Shown: positions 9,344 to 18,214, counted from the first letter of the stretch. The stretch: DNA of 34,242 bases from JAKFVA01 sp046155225 (GCA_046155225.1 JBJXED010000015.1:1-34242), one strand, 5' to 3'. The notes: generated from the sequence alone by a model not told the origin. Program-made: numbers and translations.

Positions 9344-10678
9344 ATGGCTGCCCCTTTGCGAGTGGCCATCATCGGGTCGGGGATTTCTGGCTTGGCCGTG
9401 GCCCATGCGCTTCGCGACTATGCTGACATCACCTTGTACGAGTCAGAGCACTATTTTGGTGGCCACACGCACACGGTGGACGTCACCTTGCCCTCCTCTG
9501 AGGACGCGGCCCGCAGTGTCAGCTTCGGCGTAGATACCGGTTTCTTGGTCTACAACGAACGAACTTACCCCCAATTAATTCGCTTCTTGGCTGAGCTTGG
9601 CGTTGCTACTGCCGCGTCCGATATGTCGTTTTCAGTCCAGGTACCCAACGCTTTGCGTGGCCGCACGCTGGAATGGAGCGGCACCAGCCTCTCCAGCGTA
9701 TTTGTTCAGCGCAGCAATCTGATTAGCCGCGATTTTCTCGGCATGCTCGCCGATCTCATCCGCTTCAATGCTTTGGCCAGACGCATCGCAGAGTCTGGGC
9801 AAGACGCACAGTGGATGCAGCCCTTAGGCGATTTCCTGGACCAGCACCGCCTTGGTCGGGCATTCCGAGACTGGTATTTACTGCCTATGCTGGGCTGCAT
9901 CTGGAGCTGCCCGACCCAACAAATGCTGCAGTTCCCTGTAGCCACCATGGTTCGCTTTTGCCACAACCACGGTCTGATCCAGATCATGAACCGTCCGCAG
10001 TGGTTTACTGTGCGCGGCGGTGCGCGGCAGTATGTGGAAAAAGTCGTTGCGCGCATAGCCGACAAACGGCTCAGCAGCCCGGTGAAGTTCATTGAGCGCC
10101 AAGCAAGCGGCGTGCGCATCGCCACAGAGACCGCTGGCATTGGCCGCATTGAGCAGTTTGACAAAGTCGTTATCGCGACCCACTCTGACCAAGCCCTACG
10201 GCTGCTGCAGAGCCCAACAGCGGAAGAAGCAGCGGCCTTGTCGGCCATCAAATACCAGCAAAACCGCGCGGTCTTGCATACCGACAGCCGGGTGCTGCCC
10301 AGCCAGCGCCGTGCCTGGGCTTCTTGGAACTATGAACGCGCAGCCCATGCCAATGACGAGTCAGCACGCGTGTGCTTGCACTACTACGTTAATCAACTGC
10401 AGCCATTGCCCGTGACCACACCTGTCGTGGTCACACTGAATCCGCTGCGGGAAATAGACCGTAAATGGGTGATGGGCGAATACGACTACGCGCATCCGGT
10501 ATTCGATTTGGCCGCCATCCAAGCGCAGCCTAAGGTTGCCGCCTTGCAAGGACAGCAACACACCTATTTTTGCGGTGCCTGGATGGGCTATGGATTTCAC
10601 GAAGATGGTTTGACTTCGGGCCTGGCCGTAGCGCGCAGCCTGCTGGCCTTGCCACCTGCTCCAGCAGCCCCAGCCTGA
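9344..10678 (+). CDS. FAD-dependent NAD(P)-binding/amine-oxidase-like oxidoreductase
   Basis: A 444-residue flavoprotein. The N-terminus MAAPLRVAIIGSGISGLAVA carries the Rossmann GxGxxG dinucleotide motif, followed by an acidic strand end (LYESE) and a GGHTHTV segment typical of the amine oxidase/phytoene-desaturase-like family. A C-terminal FAD block (YFCGAWMGYGFHEDGLTSGL) is present. It heads an operon with DUF1365 and a CFA-synthase-like gene; this trio recurs in proteobacterial ECF-sigma/ChrR and light-induced loci and has been linked to modified (for example furan) fatty acids, so a fatty-acyl substrate is plausible. The start at 9344 puts the dinucleotide motif at its usual position; the frame is open to 9248, but that extension is low complexity. 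The ribosome-binding site is weak. Confidence 0.85.
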   Translation: MAAPLRVAIIGSGISGLAVAHALRDYADITLYESEHYFGGHTHTVDVTLPSSEDAARSVSFGVDTGFLVYNERTYPQLIRFLAELGVATAASDMSFSVQVPNALRGRTLEWSGTSLSSVFVQRSNLISRDFLGMLADLIRFNALARRIAESGQDAQWMQPLGDFLDQHRLGRAFRDWYLLPMLGCIWSCPTQQMLQFPVATMVRFCHNHGLIQIMNRPQWFTVRGGARQYVEKVVARIADKRLSSPVKFIERQASGVRIATETAGIGRIEQFDKVVIATHSDQALRLLQSPTAEEAAALSAIKYQQNRAVLHTDSRVLPSQRRAWASWNYERAAHANDESARVCLHYYVNQLQPLPVTTPVVVTLNPLREIDRKWVMGEYDYAHPVFDLAAIQAQPKVAALQGQQHTYFCGAWMGYGFHEDGLTSGLAVARSLLALPPAPAAPA

Positions 10679-10691
10679 GCCATTTGTGATC

Positions 10692-11549
10692 ATGCGTCCA
10701 CCAGCCTTGCCCGCCGCCCCGCAAGCCCTGATCGGCTTTGGACAAGTCCGGCATACCCGGCTGCGACCTGCACGCCATGCTTTCGCCTACCGCACCTTCT
10801 TTTTGATGCTGCCCATGCGGGCGCTGGAACGCCTGCCAAGCCCGAATTTGGCCCGCAACCGCCACAGTACCCTGAGTTTCTTCGATGCCGATCACGGCGA
10901 TGGCCGCAGCGCCGCAAAGGGCGGTGCCTTGGCCTGGCTCGATGAGTTGTTGCAAAGCCAAGGTATCGCCGACGCCTGCGGGGAAGTCTGGCTGCATTGC
11001 TATCCCCGTGTACTCGGCTACGCCTTCAAGCCCGTGAGTTTTTGGTATTGCTACAAGTCCGCCATGGACGGCAAGCCCGCAGAAGATTTGCGCGCCATTG
11101 TCGTCGAGGTCAACAACACATTTGGCGAGCGCCATTGTTATGTGCTGGACGCGCCCCGCTTTGGCGAAGAGCTGTCAGCCAGCAAAGTACTGCATGTGTC
11201 CCCGTTTTGCAAGGTAGAAGGTGGCTACCGTTTTCGGTTCATGCAGAGTACGCGCAGCGGTACGTCCCGAACGGTAGCGCGCATTGACTACCACGATACC
11301 AACGGACTGTTGTTGCAAACCAGTGTCAGCGGAGACTTGCAACCATTGACTGCACAAACCCGGCGAAAAGCTCTGTGGCAGTACCCGGCCATGACTTGGG
11401 GAGTGATAGCCCGCATTCACTGGCAAGCGCTGCGGCTGTGGCTCAAGCGCGTGCCTTTTCATGGAAAGGCAGCGGCACCCGCACAGTCCGCCAGCCTTCC
11501 GCCCGCCGTGCCCCGGCAAACTCCATCTCCTCTATCCCATAGACCATGA
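10692..11549 (+). CDS. DUF1365 domain-containing protein
   Basis: A 285-residue protein matching the DUF1365 family: HAFAYRTFFLMLP near the N-terminus, then YPRVLGYAFKPVSFWYCY, VVEVNNTFGERHCYVL and KVLHVSPFCKVEGGY. The biochemical function is not established. It is nearly always found between the FAD oxidoreductase and the CFA-synthase-like methyltransferase, as here, which suggests work on the same fatty-acid product. ATG at 10692 is preferred; a GTG two codons earlier (10686) is possible. Its stop overlaps the next start as ATGA (11546-11549), implying coupled translation. Confidence 0.85.
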   Translation: MRPPALPAAPQALIGFGQVRHTRLRPARHAFAYRTFFLMLPMRALERLPSPNLARNRHSTLSFFDADHGDGRSAAKGGALAWLDELLQSQGIADACGEVWLHCYPRVLGYAFKPVSFWYCYKSAMDGKPAEDLRAIVVEVNNTFGERHCYVLDAPRFGEELSASKVLHVSPFCKVEGGYRFRFMQSTRSGTSRTVARIDYHDTNGLLLQTSVSGDLQPLTAQTRRKALWQYPAMTWGVIARIHWQALRLWLKRVPFHGKAAAPAQSASLPPAVPRQTPSPLSHRP

Positions 11550-12775
11550 ACACGACCGTTGTCCCTGGAATTCAAATACCGCGCTGCGCACCCATGGCAG
11601 CACGCAGCGCACTCAAATTGCTGCAACGTTTGTCGCATGGCACGCTGATCGCGCAATTGCCCGACGGCTCGGTGCAACATTTTGGCCAGCAGGATGCGCA
11701 GCACCCCGGGGTTGCTGCCCGCATGACTTTGCACAACTGGAATGTGTGTGCTGCGGCACTGAAATCAGGTGATATTGGCTTTGCAGAGACCTATATCGCG
11801 GGTGACTGGAGCAGCCCTGACTTGGTCGAATTACTCCAGCTTTTTGTGCGCAACCGCCAGCATATTGAGTCTGTGGTGTACGGCACTTGGAGCGGGCGTT
11901 TGGTTTACTGGATTCGCCACCTGCTGAACCGCAACACGCGCAGCAACAGCCAAAAGAATATCCACGCGCACTACGATTTAGGCAACCCTTTTTACGCGCT
12001 GTGGCTGGACGACACCTGGAACTACTCCAGTGCCTGGTTTGATGGCGACCGCAGCCAGACGCTGGTGGCGGCGCAGCACGCCAAAGTACGCCGTGCGCTG
12101 CGCATGGCACGGGTTCAGCCTGGCCAGCGCGTACTGGAAATTGGTTGCGGCTGGGGTGCTTTGGCCGAAATGGCGACAACCGAGTTTGGCGCGCACCTGA
12201 CTGGCGTTACGCTTAGTCAAGAACAGCTAAGCCACGCGCAGGGCCGCTTAGCCCGCCTGAACTCGCCGCAGCGCAGCGAACTGCGGCTGCAAGACTACCG
12301 CGACATTCAAGGTGCGCCATTTGACGCCATTTGCTCCATAGAGATGGTCGAGGCGGTGGGCCGTGAATTTTGGCCGCAGTACTTTCAAACCGTAAGCCGT
12401 CTGCTTAAACCAGGCGGCCATGCCTGCATTCAAAGCATCGTGATTGACGACGCCTTGTTTGAGCGCTACATCCGGTCCACTGACTTTATTCAGCAGTACA
12501 TTTTCCCTGGCGGTTGCCTGCCCAGTCCAAGCGCCTTCCGGGCGCAGGCCAATGCAGCGGGTTTGGAAGTGGTGGACGAATTGGCTTTCGGCCTTGATTA
12601 CGCTGAAACCTTGAAGCAATGGCGCGCACGCTTTTGCGCCGAGCGGCAAGCCGTATTGGCCCTGGGATTTGACGAGAAATTCATGCGCACATGGGAGTTT
12701 TATTTGGCCTACTGCGAAGCGGCATTTGCGGGCGCAAATACCGATGTGATCCAGTTCACCCTGCGGAAAAAGTGA
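11546..12775 (+). CDS. cfa: Cyclopropane-fatty-acyl-phospholipid synthase family methyltransferase
   Basis: A 409-residue SAM-dependent methyltransferase. The SAM-binding motif I is VLEIGCGWGALAEMA at about residue 196. The conserved CFA-synthase blocks are NIHAHYDLGNPFYALWLD before it, and SIEMVEAVG, then FIQQYIFPGG after it. Classical members add a methylene group from SAM to unsaturated acyl chains of membrane phospholipids. Homologues in this operon type may instead methylate acyl chains on the way to furan or branched fatty acids; the sequence alone does not decide. It is coupled at both ends: ATGA with DUF1365, and TGATG with the chalcone-isomerase-like gene. Confidence 0.9.
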   Translation: MNTTVVPGIQIPRCAPMAARSALKLLQRLSHGTLIAQLPDGSVQHFGQQDAQHPGVAARMTLHNWNVCAAALKSGDIGFAETYIAGDWSSPDLVELLQLFVRNRQHIESVVYGTWSGRLVYWIRHLLNRNTRSNSQKNIHAHYDLGNPFYALWLDDTWNYSSAWFDGDRSQTLVAAQHAKVRRALRMARVQPGQRVLEIGCGWGALAEMATTEFGAHLTGVTLSQEQLSHAQGRLARLNSPQRSELRLQDYRDIQGAPFDAICSIEMVEAVGREFWPQYFQTVSRLLKPGGHACIQSIVIDDALFERYIRSTDFIQQYIFPGGCLPSPSAFRAQANAAGLEVVDELAFGLDYAETLKQWRARFCAERQAVLALGFDEKFMRTWEFYLAYCEAAFAGANTDVIQFTLRKK

Positions 12776-13353
12776 TGTCACATCCGTTGACGTCATTTGC
12801 TGTGCTACTGCGCTTTTGCGTCTCGGGCCTGCTGCCGATTGGGCTGTTGGTCGCGGCGTCCCTCGCTTGGGCGCAGTCACAACCCGATGAAACCAAAGCA
12901 CTGCTGCCTCAAGCCCAACTGAGCGGCACCGCCAAGCTCACTTTTTGGGGCTTCGATGTCTACAACGCCGAGCTGTGGGTGGGTCCTGGTTTTCGCCGCG
13001 ACCAGTATGAGCAACACGAGTTTTGCCTGGAGTTGAGCTACTTGCGGGCTTTTAGCAATGCCGCCATCGCCGAGCGCTCCATCGACGAGATGCGGCGGCA
13101 TGGCAACTTTACCGAAAGCCAGGCCCAGCGCTGGGAAAAGCAACTCAAATCCGCCTACCCCAGCGTCAAAAAAGGGGACCGTATTGTGGGTGTGAACCTG
13201 CCCGGCAAAGGGGTAGTTTTCTTCACCAATGGCAAAAAAACGGGTGAGGTTTTGGACCCCGAATTGGCTCGCCTTTTCTTTGGCATTTGGTTGGCACCGA
13301 CCACGTCCGAGCCGCAACTGCGCAAGGCATTGCTGGCGCGCACCGAACCCTGA
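12775..13353 (+). CDS. Chalcone-isomerase-like periplasmic protein
   Basis: A 192-residue protein with a cleavable signal peptide (hydrophobic LLPIGLLVAASLAWAQS, cleavage near AWA-Q). The body contains GTAKLTFWGFDVYNAELWV and an FSNAAIAERSIDEMRR segment, fitting the chalcone isomerase-like (Chalcone_3) family. In bacteria these are usually not true chalcone isomerases and may bind fatty acids, consistent with its neighbours. The ATG at 12775 shares its A with the TGA of the preceding gene. The frame is open to 12691, but earlier starts would lie inside the methyltransferase gene and lose the signal peptide position. Confidence 0.82.
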   Translation: MSHPLTSFAVLLRFCVSGLLPIGLLVAASLAWAQSQPDETKALLPQAQLSGTAKLTFWGFDVYNAELWVGPGFRRDQYEQHEFCLELSYLRAFSNAAIAERSIDEMRRHGNFTESQAQRWEKQLKSAYPSVKKGDRIVGVNLPGKGVVFFTNGKKTGEVLDPELARLFFGIWLAPTTSEPQLRKALLARTEP

Positions 13354-13371
13354 CCCGCTTGCGGCTAACCT

Positions 13372-14709
13372 GTGCAGCGTATCCCAGACCCGCCCAGCGC
13401 GACTTCCGCCCGCCAAGCGTTTTGCTACGGCTTGCTGGGATCGCCGCTGGCATTTGTCGCGCTTCCGCTCTACGTCATCTTGCCCAACCATTACGCCCGC
13501 GAATTTGGCATGCCGCTGGCTACATTGGGAACCATGCTGCTCGCTGCCCGCCTGCTGGATGCCTTGATTGACCCGCTGATTGGCCGCTGGAGCGATGCCC
13601 AGTTCGCCCACTCGCTGCGCAAGGTGCTGGCCTGGGGCGCAGCAGCGGCCGTGGGTTTAGCCCTTGGCTTCACCGGCCTGTTTTTTCCGCTAACGCAAGA
13701 ACCCGCCGGTTTAATCACTTGGGCCAGTCTGATGCTGGTGCTGACCTATCTGGCCTACAGCTCGCTGAGTGTTGCCCACCAATCCTGGGGAGCCCGGCTG
13801 GGCGGCGGGGAGGTGGTGCAAAGCCGCCTGGTGGGCTGGCGCGAAGCCTTGGGTTTGGCGGGTGTCGTCACCGCCTCGGTTACGCCGCAGCTGCTCGGTT
13901 TGCCTGCCACAGCCGCCTTGTTTGCCGTACTGCTTGCCGCAGGCTGGTGGGCCTGGTGCCTGGGACCCCGCCCATCCTTTGCTGCAGCAGCCGCAACACT
14001 CAGCACGGCACCAGCGCATGGACCAGCGCATTCCAAGCCGCCGCTGTGGCAGCCTTTAACTCAGCCCGCCTTCCAGCGACTGCTCGGTGTTTTCATGTTC
14101 AATGGCATTGCCAGCGCCATACCAGCCACGTTGGTATTGTTTTTTGTTCAAGATCGCCTGCAGGCACCTGCCGCGATGGAACCCCTGTTCCTTGGGAGCT
14201 ATTTCCTCAGCGCCGCGCTCTCGATTGCATTGTGGCTGCGTTTGGTCAAGTATTGGGGCCTGGCACGCACCTGGCTGTGCGGCATGGCTTTGGCTACGGC
14301 GGTTTTTGTCTGGGCCAGCGCACTGGGGCCGGGCGATGCGATGGCGTTTTTGGTGCTTTGCGCGCTCTCGGGCGTCGCTTTGGGAACCGACTTGGCGCTA
14401 CCCGGTGCCATGTTGGCGGGCTTGATTGCCGCTTCGCCCCGGCCCGACCTGGCTGGCAGTTATTTTGGCTGGTGGAACTTTGCCACCAAACTCAACCTTG
14501 CCCTGGCGGCCGGTATCAGCCTGCCATTGCTCGCCCTGTTTGGCTATGTGCCTGGCAGCCGGGACGCAGCCGGCCTGCAGGCATTGGCCTTGGCGTATTG
14601 CGTACTGCCGTGCTTGTTGAAAATCATCTCGGCGTGGCTGCTCTACACACTCATCATCCGGCCCGATGCTACGGCCAGGCCATCTCCACCGAACGAGGAC
14701 TCCGCATGA
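13372..14709 (+). CDS. MFS transporter (GPH/MFS_2-like)
   Basis: A 445-residue integral membrane protein with about 12 hydrophobic segments. Near the N-terminus is LLDALIDPLIGRWSD, which resembles the D-P-x-x-G-x-x-S-D loop of the glycoside-pentoside-hexuronide branch of the major facilitator superfamily. The mature cargo is unknown; within this operon type it is probably related to lipid or stress metabolites rather than sugars (inference). It begins with a GTG at 13372, 18 bp after the previous stop, and its stop overlaps the DUF3833 start as ATGA (14706-14709). Confidence 0.83.
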   Translation: MQRIPDPPSATSARQAFCYGLLGSPLAFVALPLYVILPNHYAREFGMPLATLGTMLLAARLLDALIDPLIGRWSDAQFAHSLRKVLAWGAAAAVGLALGFTGLFFPLTQEPAGLITWASLMLVLTYLAYSSLSVAHQSWGARLGGGEVVQSRLVGWREALGLAGVVTASVTPQLLGLPATAALFAVLLAAGWWAWCLGPRPSFAAAAATLSTAPAHGPAHSKPPLWQPLTQPAFQRLLGVFMFNGIASAIPATLVLFFVQDRLQAPAAMEPLFLGSYFLSAALSIALWLRLVKYWGLARTWLCGMALATAVFVWASALGPGDAMAFLVLCALSGVALGTDLALPGAMLAGLIAASPRPDLAGSYFGWWNFATKLNLALAAGISLPLLALFGYVPGSRDAAGLQALALAYCVLPCLLKIISAWLLYTLIIRPDATARPSPPNEDSA

Positions 14710-15251
14710 AAAGACGCCTGCTTTTAAGCGCTGGGGGTGCCTTGTCGGCCAGCGCATTGACCGGGCTTGCCGGTTGCGCCAGCCAAGCTATTGAGGACTA
14801 CGCCAGCGAAAAGCCGGTGCTTGACTTGGCCACTTATTTCAATGGCCAAGTCGATGCCTGGGGCATTTTTACCGACCGTTCGGGCAAGGTCGTGCGACGC
14901 TTTACGGTGCTGATGAATTGCCGCTGGGAGGGCTCGCAGGGGGTGCTGGACGAAGACTTCATGTTCTCGGACGGGACGCGCGAGAAGCGAATCTGGACCC
15001 TGACCAAGCACGGCGGTGGCCGCTACACTGGCCGCGCTGCCGACGTAGTGGGCGAAGCCAGCGGCCAGACCAGGGGCAATGCATTTTTTTGGACCTATAC
15101 CTTGGCTTTGCCGGTGGACGGCAAAGTCATTGAAGTTCAACTCGACGACTGGATGTACTTGGTCAGCGACAAAGTCATGCTCAACAAGGCCGTCATGCGC
15201 AAATTTGGGCTGCAAGTCGGCGAGTTAACCCTTTCATTCACCAAGCGATGA
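14706..15251 (+). CDS. DUF3833 family lipoprotein
   Basis: A 181-residue predicted lipoprotein. The signal peptide MKRRLLLSAGGALSASALTG ends in a lipobox LAGC, so the Cys would be acylated. The body shows the DUF3833 pattern: LATYFNGQVDAWGIFTDRSG, then ring-like blocks W-T-L-T-K-H, GEASGQTRGNAFFWTYTL and DDWMYLVSDKVMLNKAVM. The family has a lipocalin-like feel and no established activity. It is a standing member of this operon in other proteobacteria. Coupled to the MFS gene by a four-base overlap. Confidence 0.88.
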   Translation: MKRRLLLSAGGALSASALTGLAGCASQAIEDYASEKPVLDLATYFNGQVDAWGIFTDRSGKVVRRFTVLMNCRWEGSQGVLDEDFMFSDGTREKRIWTLTKHGGGRYTGRAADVVGEASGQTRGNAFFWTYTLALPVDGKVIEVQLDDWMYLVSDKVMLNKAVMRKFGLQVGELTLSFTKR

Positions 15252-15276
15252 GCTGGGCCTTGACCCTGCACACACC

Positions 15277-16047
15277 ATGCCGCACAACCCGCTACTGACC
15301 GACTGGCAAGGCAAGCGCGTCTGGCTGCTGGGTGCTTCTACCGGCATAGGCCAGGCCACGGCCGCGGCATTGCACGCGCGCGGAGCCAAGGTGGTGCTGA
15401 CGGCGCGCAATGCCGCGAACCTGCAGTCTATGGCAGCGCAATATCCGGGCATGCAGGCGCTACCCTTGGACTGTGCCGACGCCGACGCAGTACAGACTGC
15501 GGCAGCGCAGTTGTTGGCTGAGGGCGAACTGGATTTGGTCATGTATTGCGCTGGCTACTACAAGGCACTGCGCGCGACCGAATACGACTTGGACGAAATG
15601 CTGCGGCACCAGGAGGTCAACTACCTGGGTGCCTTGTATTTGCTGCATGCGGTATTGCCGCGTTTCATTCAGCGCGGCAAAGGGCATATCAGCTTGGTCA
15701 GCAGCGTGGCGGGCTACAGCGGGCTGCCCAAAAGTCTGGCTTACGGCCCGACCAAAGCGGCATTGATCAACCTGGCCGAAACGCTCTACCTGGACTTGCA
15801 TGACAAAGGCATTGGCGTTTCGCTGATCTGCCCCGGCTTTGTGCAGACGCCGTTGACGGCGCAAAACGACTTTCATATGCCCGGCCTGCTCACGCCCGCC
15901 CAGGCTGCCGACGCGATCTTGCGCGGCTGGGGCAAGGGCCGCTTTGAGATTCATTTCCCCAAACGCTTTACCCTGGTCATGAAGGCACTGAGCGCGCTGC
16001 CCTACTGGGCCTACTTTGCCGCCGTCCGGCGCATGACCGGGCTATGA
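15277..16047 (+). CDS. Short-chain dehydrogenase/reductase
   Basis: A 256-residue classical SDR: cofactor motif GASTGIGQ near residue 19, a catalytic Ser in SLVSSVAGYSG, and YGPTK supplying Tyr and Lys. PGFVQTPLT follows as usual. The NAD(P)(H)-dependent substrate is unknown. It follows DUF3833 by 25 bp and overlaps the NTF2-like gene as ATGA (16044-16047). An ATG at 15248 is out of frame and was rejected. Confidence 0.9.
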   Translation: MPHNPLLTDWQGKRVWLLGASTGIGQATAAALHARGAKVVLTARNAANLQSMAAQYPGMQALPLDCADADAVQTAAAQLLAEGELDLVMYCAGYYKALRATEYDLDEMLRHQEVNYLGALYLLHAVLPRFIQRGKGHISLVSSVAGYSGLPKSLAYGPTKAALINLAETLYLDLHDKGIGVSLICPGFVQTPLTAQNDFHMPGLLTPAQAADAILRGWGKGRFEIHFPKRFTLVMKALSALPYWAYFAAVRRMTGL

Positions 16048-16508
16048 ACCCTGCGCCCGATTTGCACGCGCAAAGCCAACGTTTGGTGGATTTTTTCCAG
16101 GCCCTGTCGCCCAGGACGCTGCAAAACCTGGGTGATTTCTACAGCCCGGACGCGTTTTTCAAAGACCCGTACCAGGAAGTCCGCGGCTTGGCGCCAATCG
16201 GTCGTGTGTTTGCCCATATGTACGAGGTGCTCGACGAGCCGCGCTTTGTCATCGTTGACCAGCTTGCCAGCCGCAGCCCGGAGGGCGTGGTGCAGTGTTT
16301 TTTCAACTGGGACTTTCACTTTCGCTTCAAACGTTTTCAGCCGCAGCAAGCGCAGTGGATTCATGGCAGCTCGCACCTGAAATTAACGCCGGCAGGCTTG
16401 GTCCACTACCACCGCGATTACTGGGACACCTCCGAAGAGGTGTATGAAAAGTTGCCCCTGCTGGGCAGCCTGATGCGCTGGCTGAAAAAACAGGCGCGCG
16501 CAGCTTGA
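16044..16508 (+). CDS. NTF2/SnoaL-like protein
   Basis: A 154-residue protein of the cone-shaped NTF2-like fold: LVDFFQALSPRTLQNLGDFY, then SPDAFFKDPYQEVRG and a C-terminal YHRDYWDTSEEVYEKLP. Such proteins bind small hydrophobic ligands or act as isomerases. Its position next to the SDR is typical of the ECF-sigma/ChrR-type operons. It is the last gene of the 9344-16508 operon; no strong intrinsic terminator follows, but a dispersed repeat copy does. Confidence 0.82.
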   Translation: MNPAPDLHAQSQRLVDFFQALSPRTLQNLGDFYSPDAFFKDPYQEVRGLAPIGRVFAHMYEVLDEPRFVIVDQLASRSPEGVVQCFFNWDFHFRFKRFQPQQAQWIHGSSHLKLTPAGLVHYHRDYWDTSEEVYEKLPLLGSLMRWLKKQARAA

Positions 16509-16556
16509 ATTGCGCAACGTCGCGCGTATTGTCACCCCAGCCGAACTATCTAAAAA

Positions 16557-16612
16557 CATAGCACTACTGGCAAGTAATACACTGGCCAGAGCGTCTTTTT
16601 ATATATAAACGC
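16557..16612 (+). repeat. Copy B of the dispersed repeat
   Basis: Starts CATAGCACTACTGGCAAGTA, continues with ATACACTGGCCAGAGCG and an AT-rich TATATATAAA tail. It is 27/35 identical without gaps to the copy inside bufC1 (26740), and 24/35 to the copy in chrA (33232). It lies in the 244-bp gap after the NTF2-like gene. Confidence 0.55.
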
Positions 16613-16703
16613 CTGCTTTCAGGCTCCGTCAAACCCCCTGGAGGCTTGCTGGCCTGCTGCTGCGTTTGAGAGGGCCTGGCGCCCCATGTATCAGGTGTAA
16701 GTG

Positions 16704-16734
16704 TGCGTTAGGGGGGCTTGCCGCGCCTGACGCA
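16704..16734 (+). promoter_or_regulatory. Hairpin just upstream of the cNMP-domain gene
   Basis: TGCGTTAGG (16704-16712) can pair with CCTGACGCA (16726-16734), nine pairs with one G-T, leaving a 13-base loop. It ends 18 bp before the ATG at 16753 and has no T-run after it, so it is not a terminator. It could be an operator or a 5'-UTR structure; nothing further can be said. Confidence 0.35.
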
Positions 16735-16752
16735 GCCGACTAAGGTGGGAGC

Positions 16753-17244
16753 ATGAATGCACCCCTGCCCAATACGCTCCAGTTTGACGTGGCCGGTTTG
16801 GCCCAAGCCATCGCCGCTAGTGAGTCCAACGACAGTTTTCACAGCAAGCTCAGCGCCAGCCAGTGGCAAATTTTGGGCAGCTTCATTCAGCCGTTTGCCT
16901 GCATGAAAGGGCAACTGGTGATTGAGCAAGGGGCCAAAGACTCAAGCGTGTATTTTGTCGAGTCGGGCATGCTCAGCGTGCATTTCAAGGACAGAAAAGA
17001 CGTGGTCAAGCTGGCCATGCTTGGCGCTGGCGCGGTGGTGGGTGAGGGGGCTTTTTTCTCGCATCAGCCGCGCAGCGCCACGGTACAAGCCATCAGTGAT
17101 TGCAAGCTCTGGTGCCTGACACCCACCCGCTTTATTGAACTCTCCAATCGCCAAAGCGCCATTGCGCTGGAACTCAGCATGGGTTTGGGCGGTGTGCTGG
17201 CCAAACGGCTGGCCATCCGGCCCAAACGCATCGCCATCACCTGA
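16753..17244 (+). CDS. Cyclic-nucleotide-binding-domain protein without DNA-binding domain
   Basis: A 163-residue protein consisting essentially of one CAP_ED/cNMP-binding beta roll: KGQLVIEQGAKDSSVYFVES, then GAGAVVGEGAFFSHQPRSAT, which contains the phosphate-binding G-E-x(4)-P-R-S-A-T pattern and the conserved Arg for the cyclic nucleotide phosphate. Crp/Fnr regulators are usually 210-250 residues with a C-terminal helix-turn-helix. None is present here: the protein stops soon after the C-helix (LAKRLAIRPKRIAIT). It may act through protein contacts. A GGGAG element precedes the ATG. Confidence 0.8.
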   Translation: MNAPLPNTLQFDVAGLAQAIAASESNDSFHSKLSASQWQILGSFIQPFACMKGQLVIEQGAKDSSVYFVESGMLSVHFKDRKDVVKLAMLGAGAVVGEGAFFSHQPRSATVQAISDCKLWCLTPTRFIELSNRQSAIALELSMGLGGVLAKRLAIRPKRIAIT

Positions 17245-17419
17245 GCCGCACTGCGACTGCCTTGCCGGTGCCGCACCTCAAAGGGGCGCGCTGGAATTAA
17301 TACACGAAATACTCACCAGCCGACTTGCATTGGCTTGGGTTTGCCGCTGAAAACGTTGGCGCGCCCACCCCCCTGCCCATATACTGCTAGGCATCGTTGG
17401 GCTTCCCTAAAGGCGTTTT

Positions 17420-18181
17420 ATGTCCTTATTTGGCTGGTTATTCAGCAAAAAACAGGCTAAGTCCATGCCGATGGCTGAAAGTTCAGGCCTGTCGCGCATG
17501 GAAGCCACCCGGCCGGTCAAGTCATCCAAAGACCCGGCCAGAGCCGCCACACCCGCGCAGCATGCGGCCAACCGCAAATCCGAGCGCATGGCACGGCGCG
17601 AGTTGCTTTATGTGGTCGTCCGCGAGGCGATGGCCAGGGTCGGGGTCTTGTCATCTACCTACAAGTTCAAAGTGCTGTCACTGGACTCCCGAGGTCGCCA
17701 GTTTTTGGTCATGATGGACGTTGCCCTGGAGTTTGGCAATGACGCCGGGCGCCTGGCCGAGATCGAAGCCCTGATTGCGCAAAGCTCCAAGTCGCGCCAC
17801 GACATTGTGGTCACAGCGGTGTACTGGCGTGTTAACGAGTACGTGGCGACCGGCCTTCCCGTGAAGTCAACGCCGATATCGGCGCACAGAAAGCCTGCGG
17901 CTGGCGTAGCCTCTCCTGCGCCAGAGATCGCCTTGCCTTTGGCGGCGGCGGCGGCAGTCGCTGCACTCCCGGTTTCGCGCCATGACCCGATTGACGATGC
18001 TGAAGTCGCGGCCTTTAAACAAGCCCTGGCCAATGCCTCTGCGACGCCACAAGTACCTGTGCCGGCGAAAGACAAAACCAACACCAGTTACGGCTTGCTT
18101 AACGGCTACGAAGATACCGAAATGCCTGAACAAGACAATGAAGCACAGGCGCTCAGTGCCACGCAATACGGCGGTCTTTAA
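17420..18181 (+). CDS. Hypothetical protein
   Basis: A 253-residue protein I do not recognise. Residues 1-58 are basic and Ser/Ala-rich. Residues about 60-145 look folded (RRELLYVVVREAMARVGVLS, then YKFKVLSLDSRGRQFLVMMD and HDIVVTAVYWRVNEYVA). The rest is low complexity with a poly-Ala run and Pro. No signal peptide or clear membrane segment is seen. It is convergent with the Kef antiporter gene, with 33 bp between the stops. The folded middle has normal codon use, so I take it as a real gene. Confidence 0.75.
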   Translation: MSLFGWLFSKKQAKSMPMAESSGLSRMEATRPVKSSKDPARAATPAQHAANRKSERMARRELLYVVVREAMARVGVLSSTYKFKVLSLDSRGRQFLVMMDVALEFGNDAGRLAEIEALIAQSSKSRHDIVVTAVYWRVNEYVATGLPVKSTPISAHRKPAAGVASPAPEIALPLAAAAAVAALPVSRHDPIDDAEVAAFKQALANASATPQVPVPAKDKTNTSYGLLNGYEDTEMPEQDNEAQALSATQYGGL

Positions 18182-18214
18182 AGCTGGTTGATTGCAGTTG
18201 TCAATTGCCTTCGG

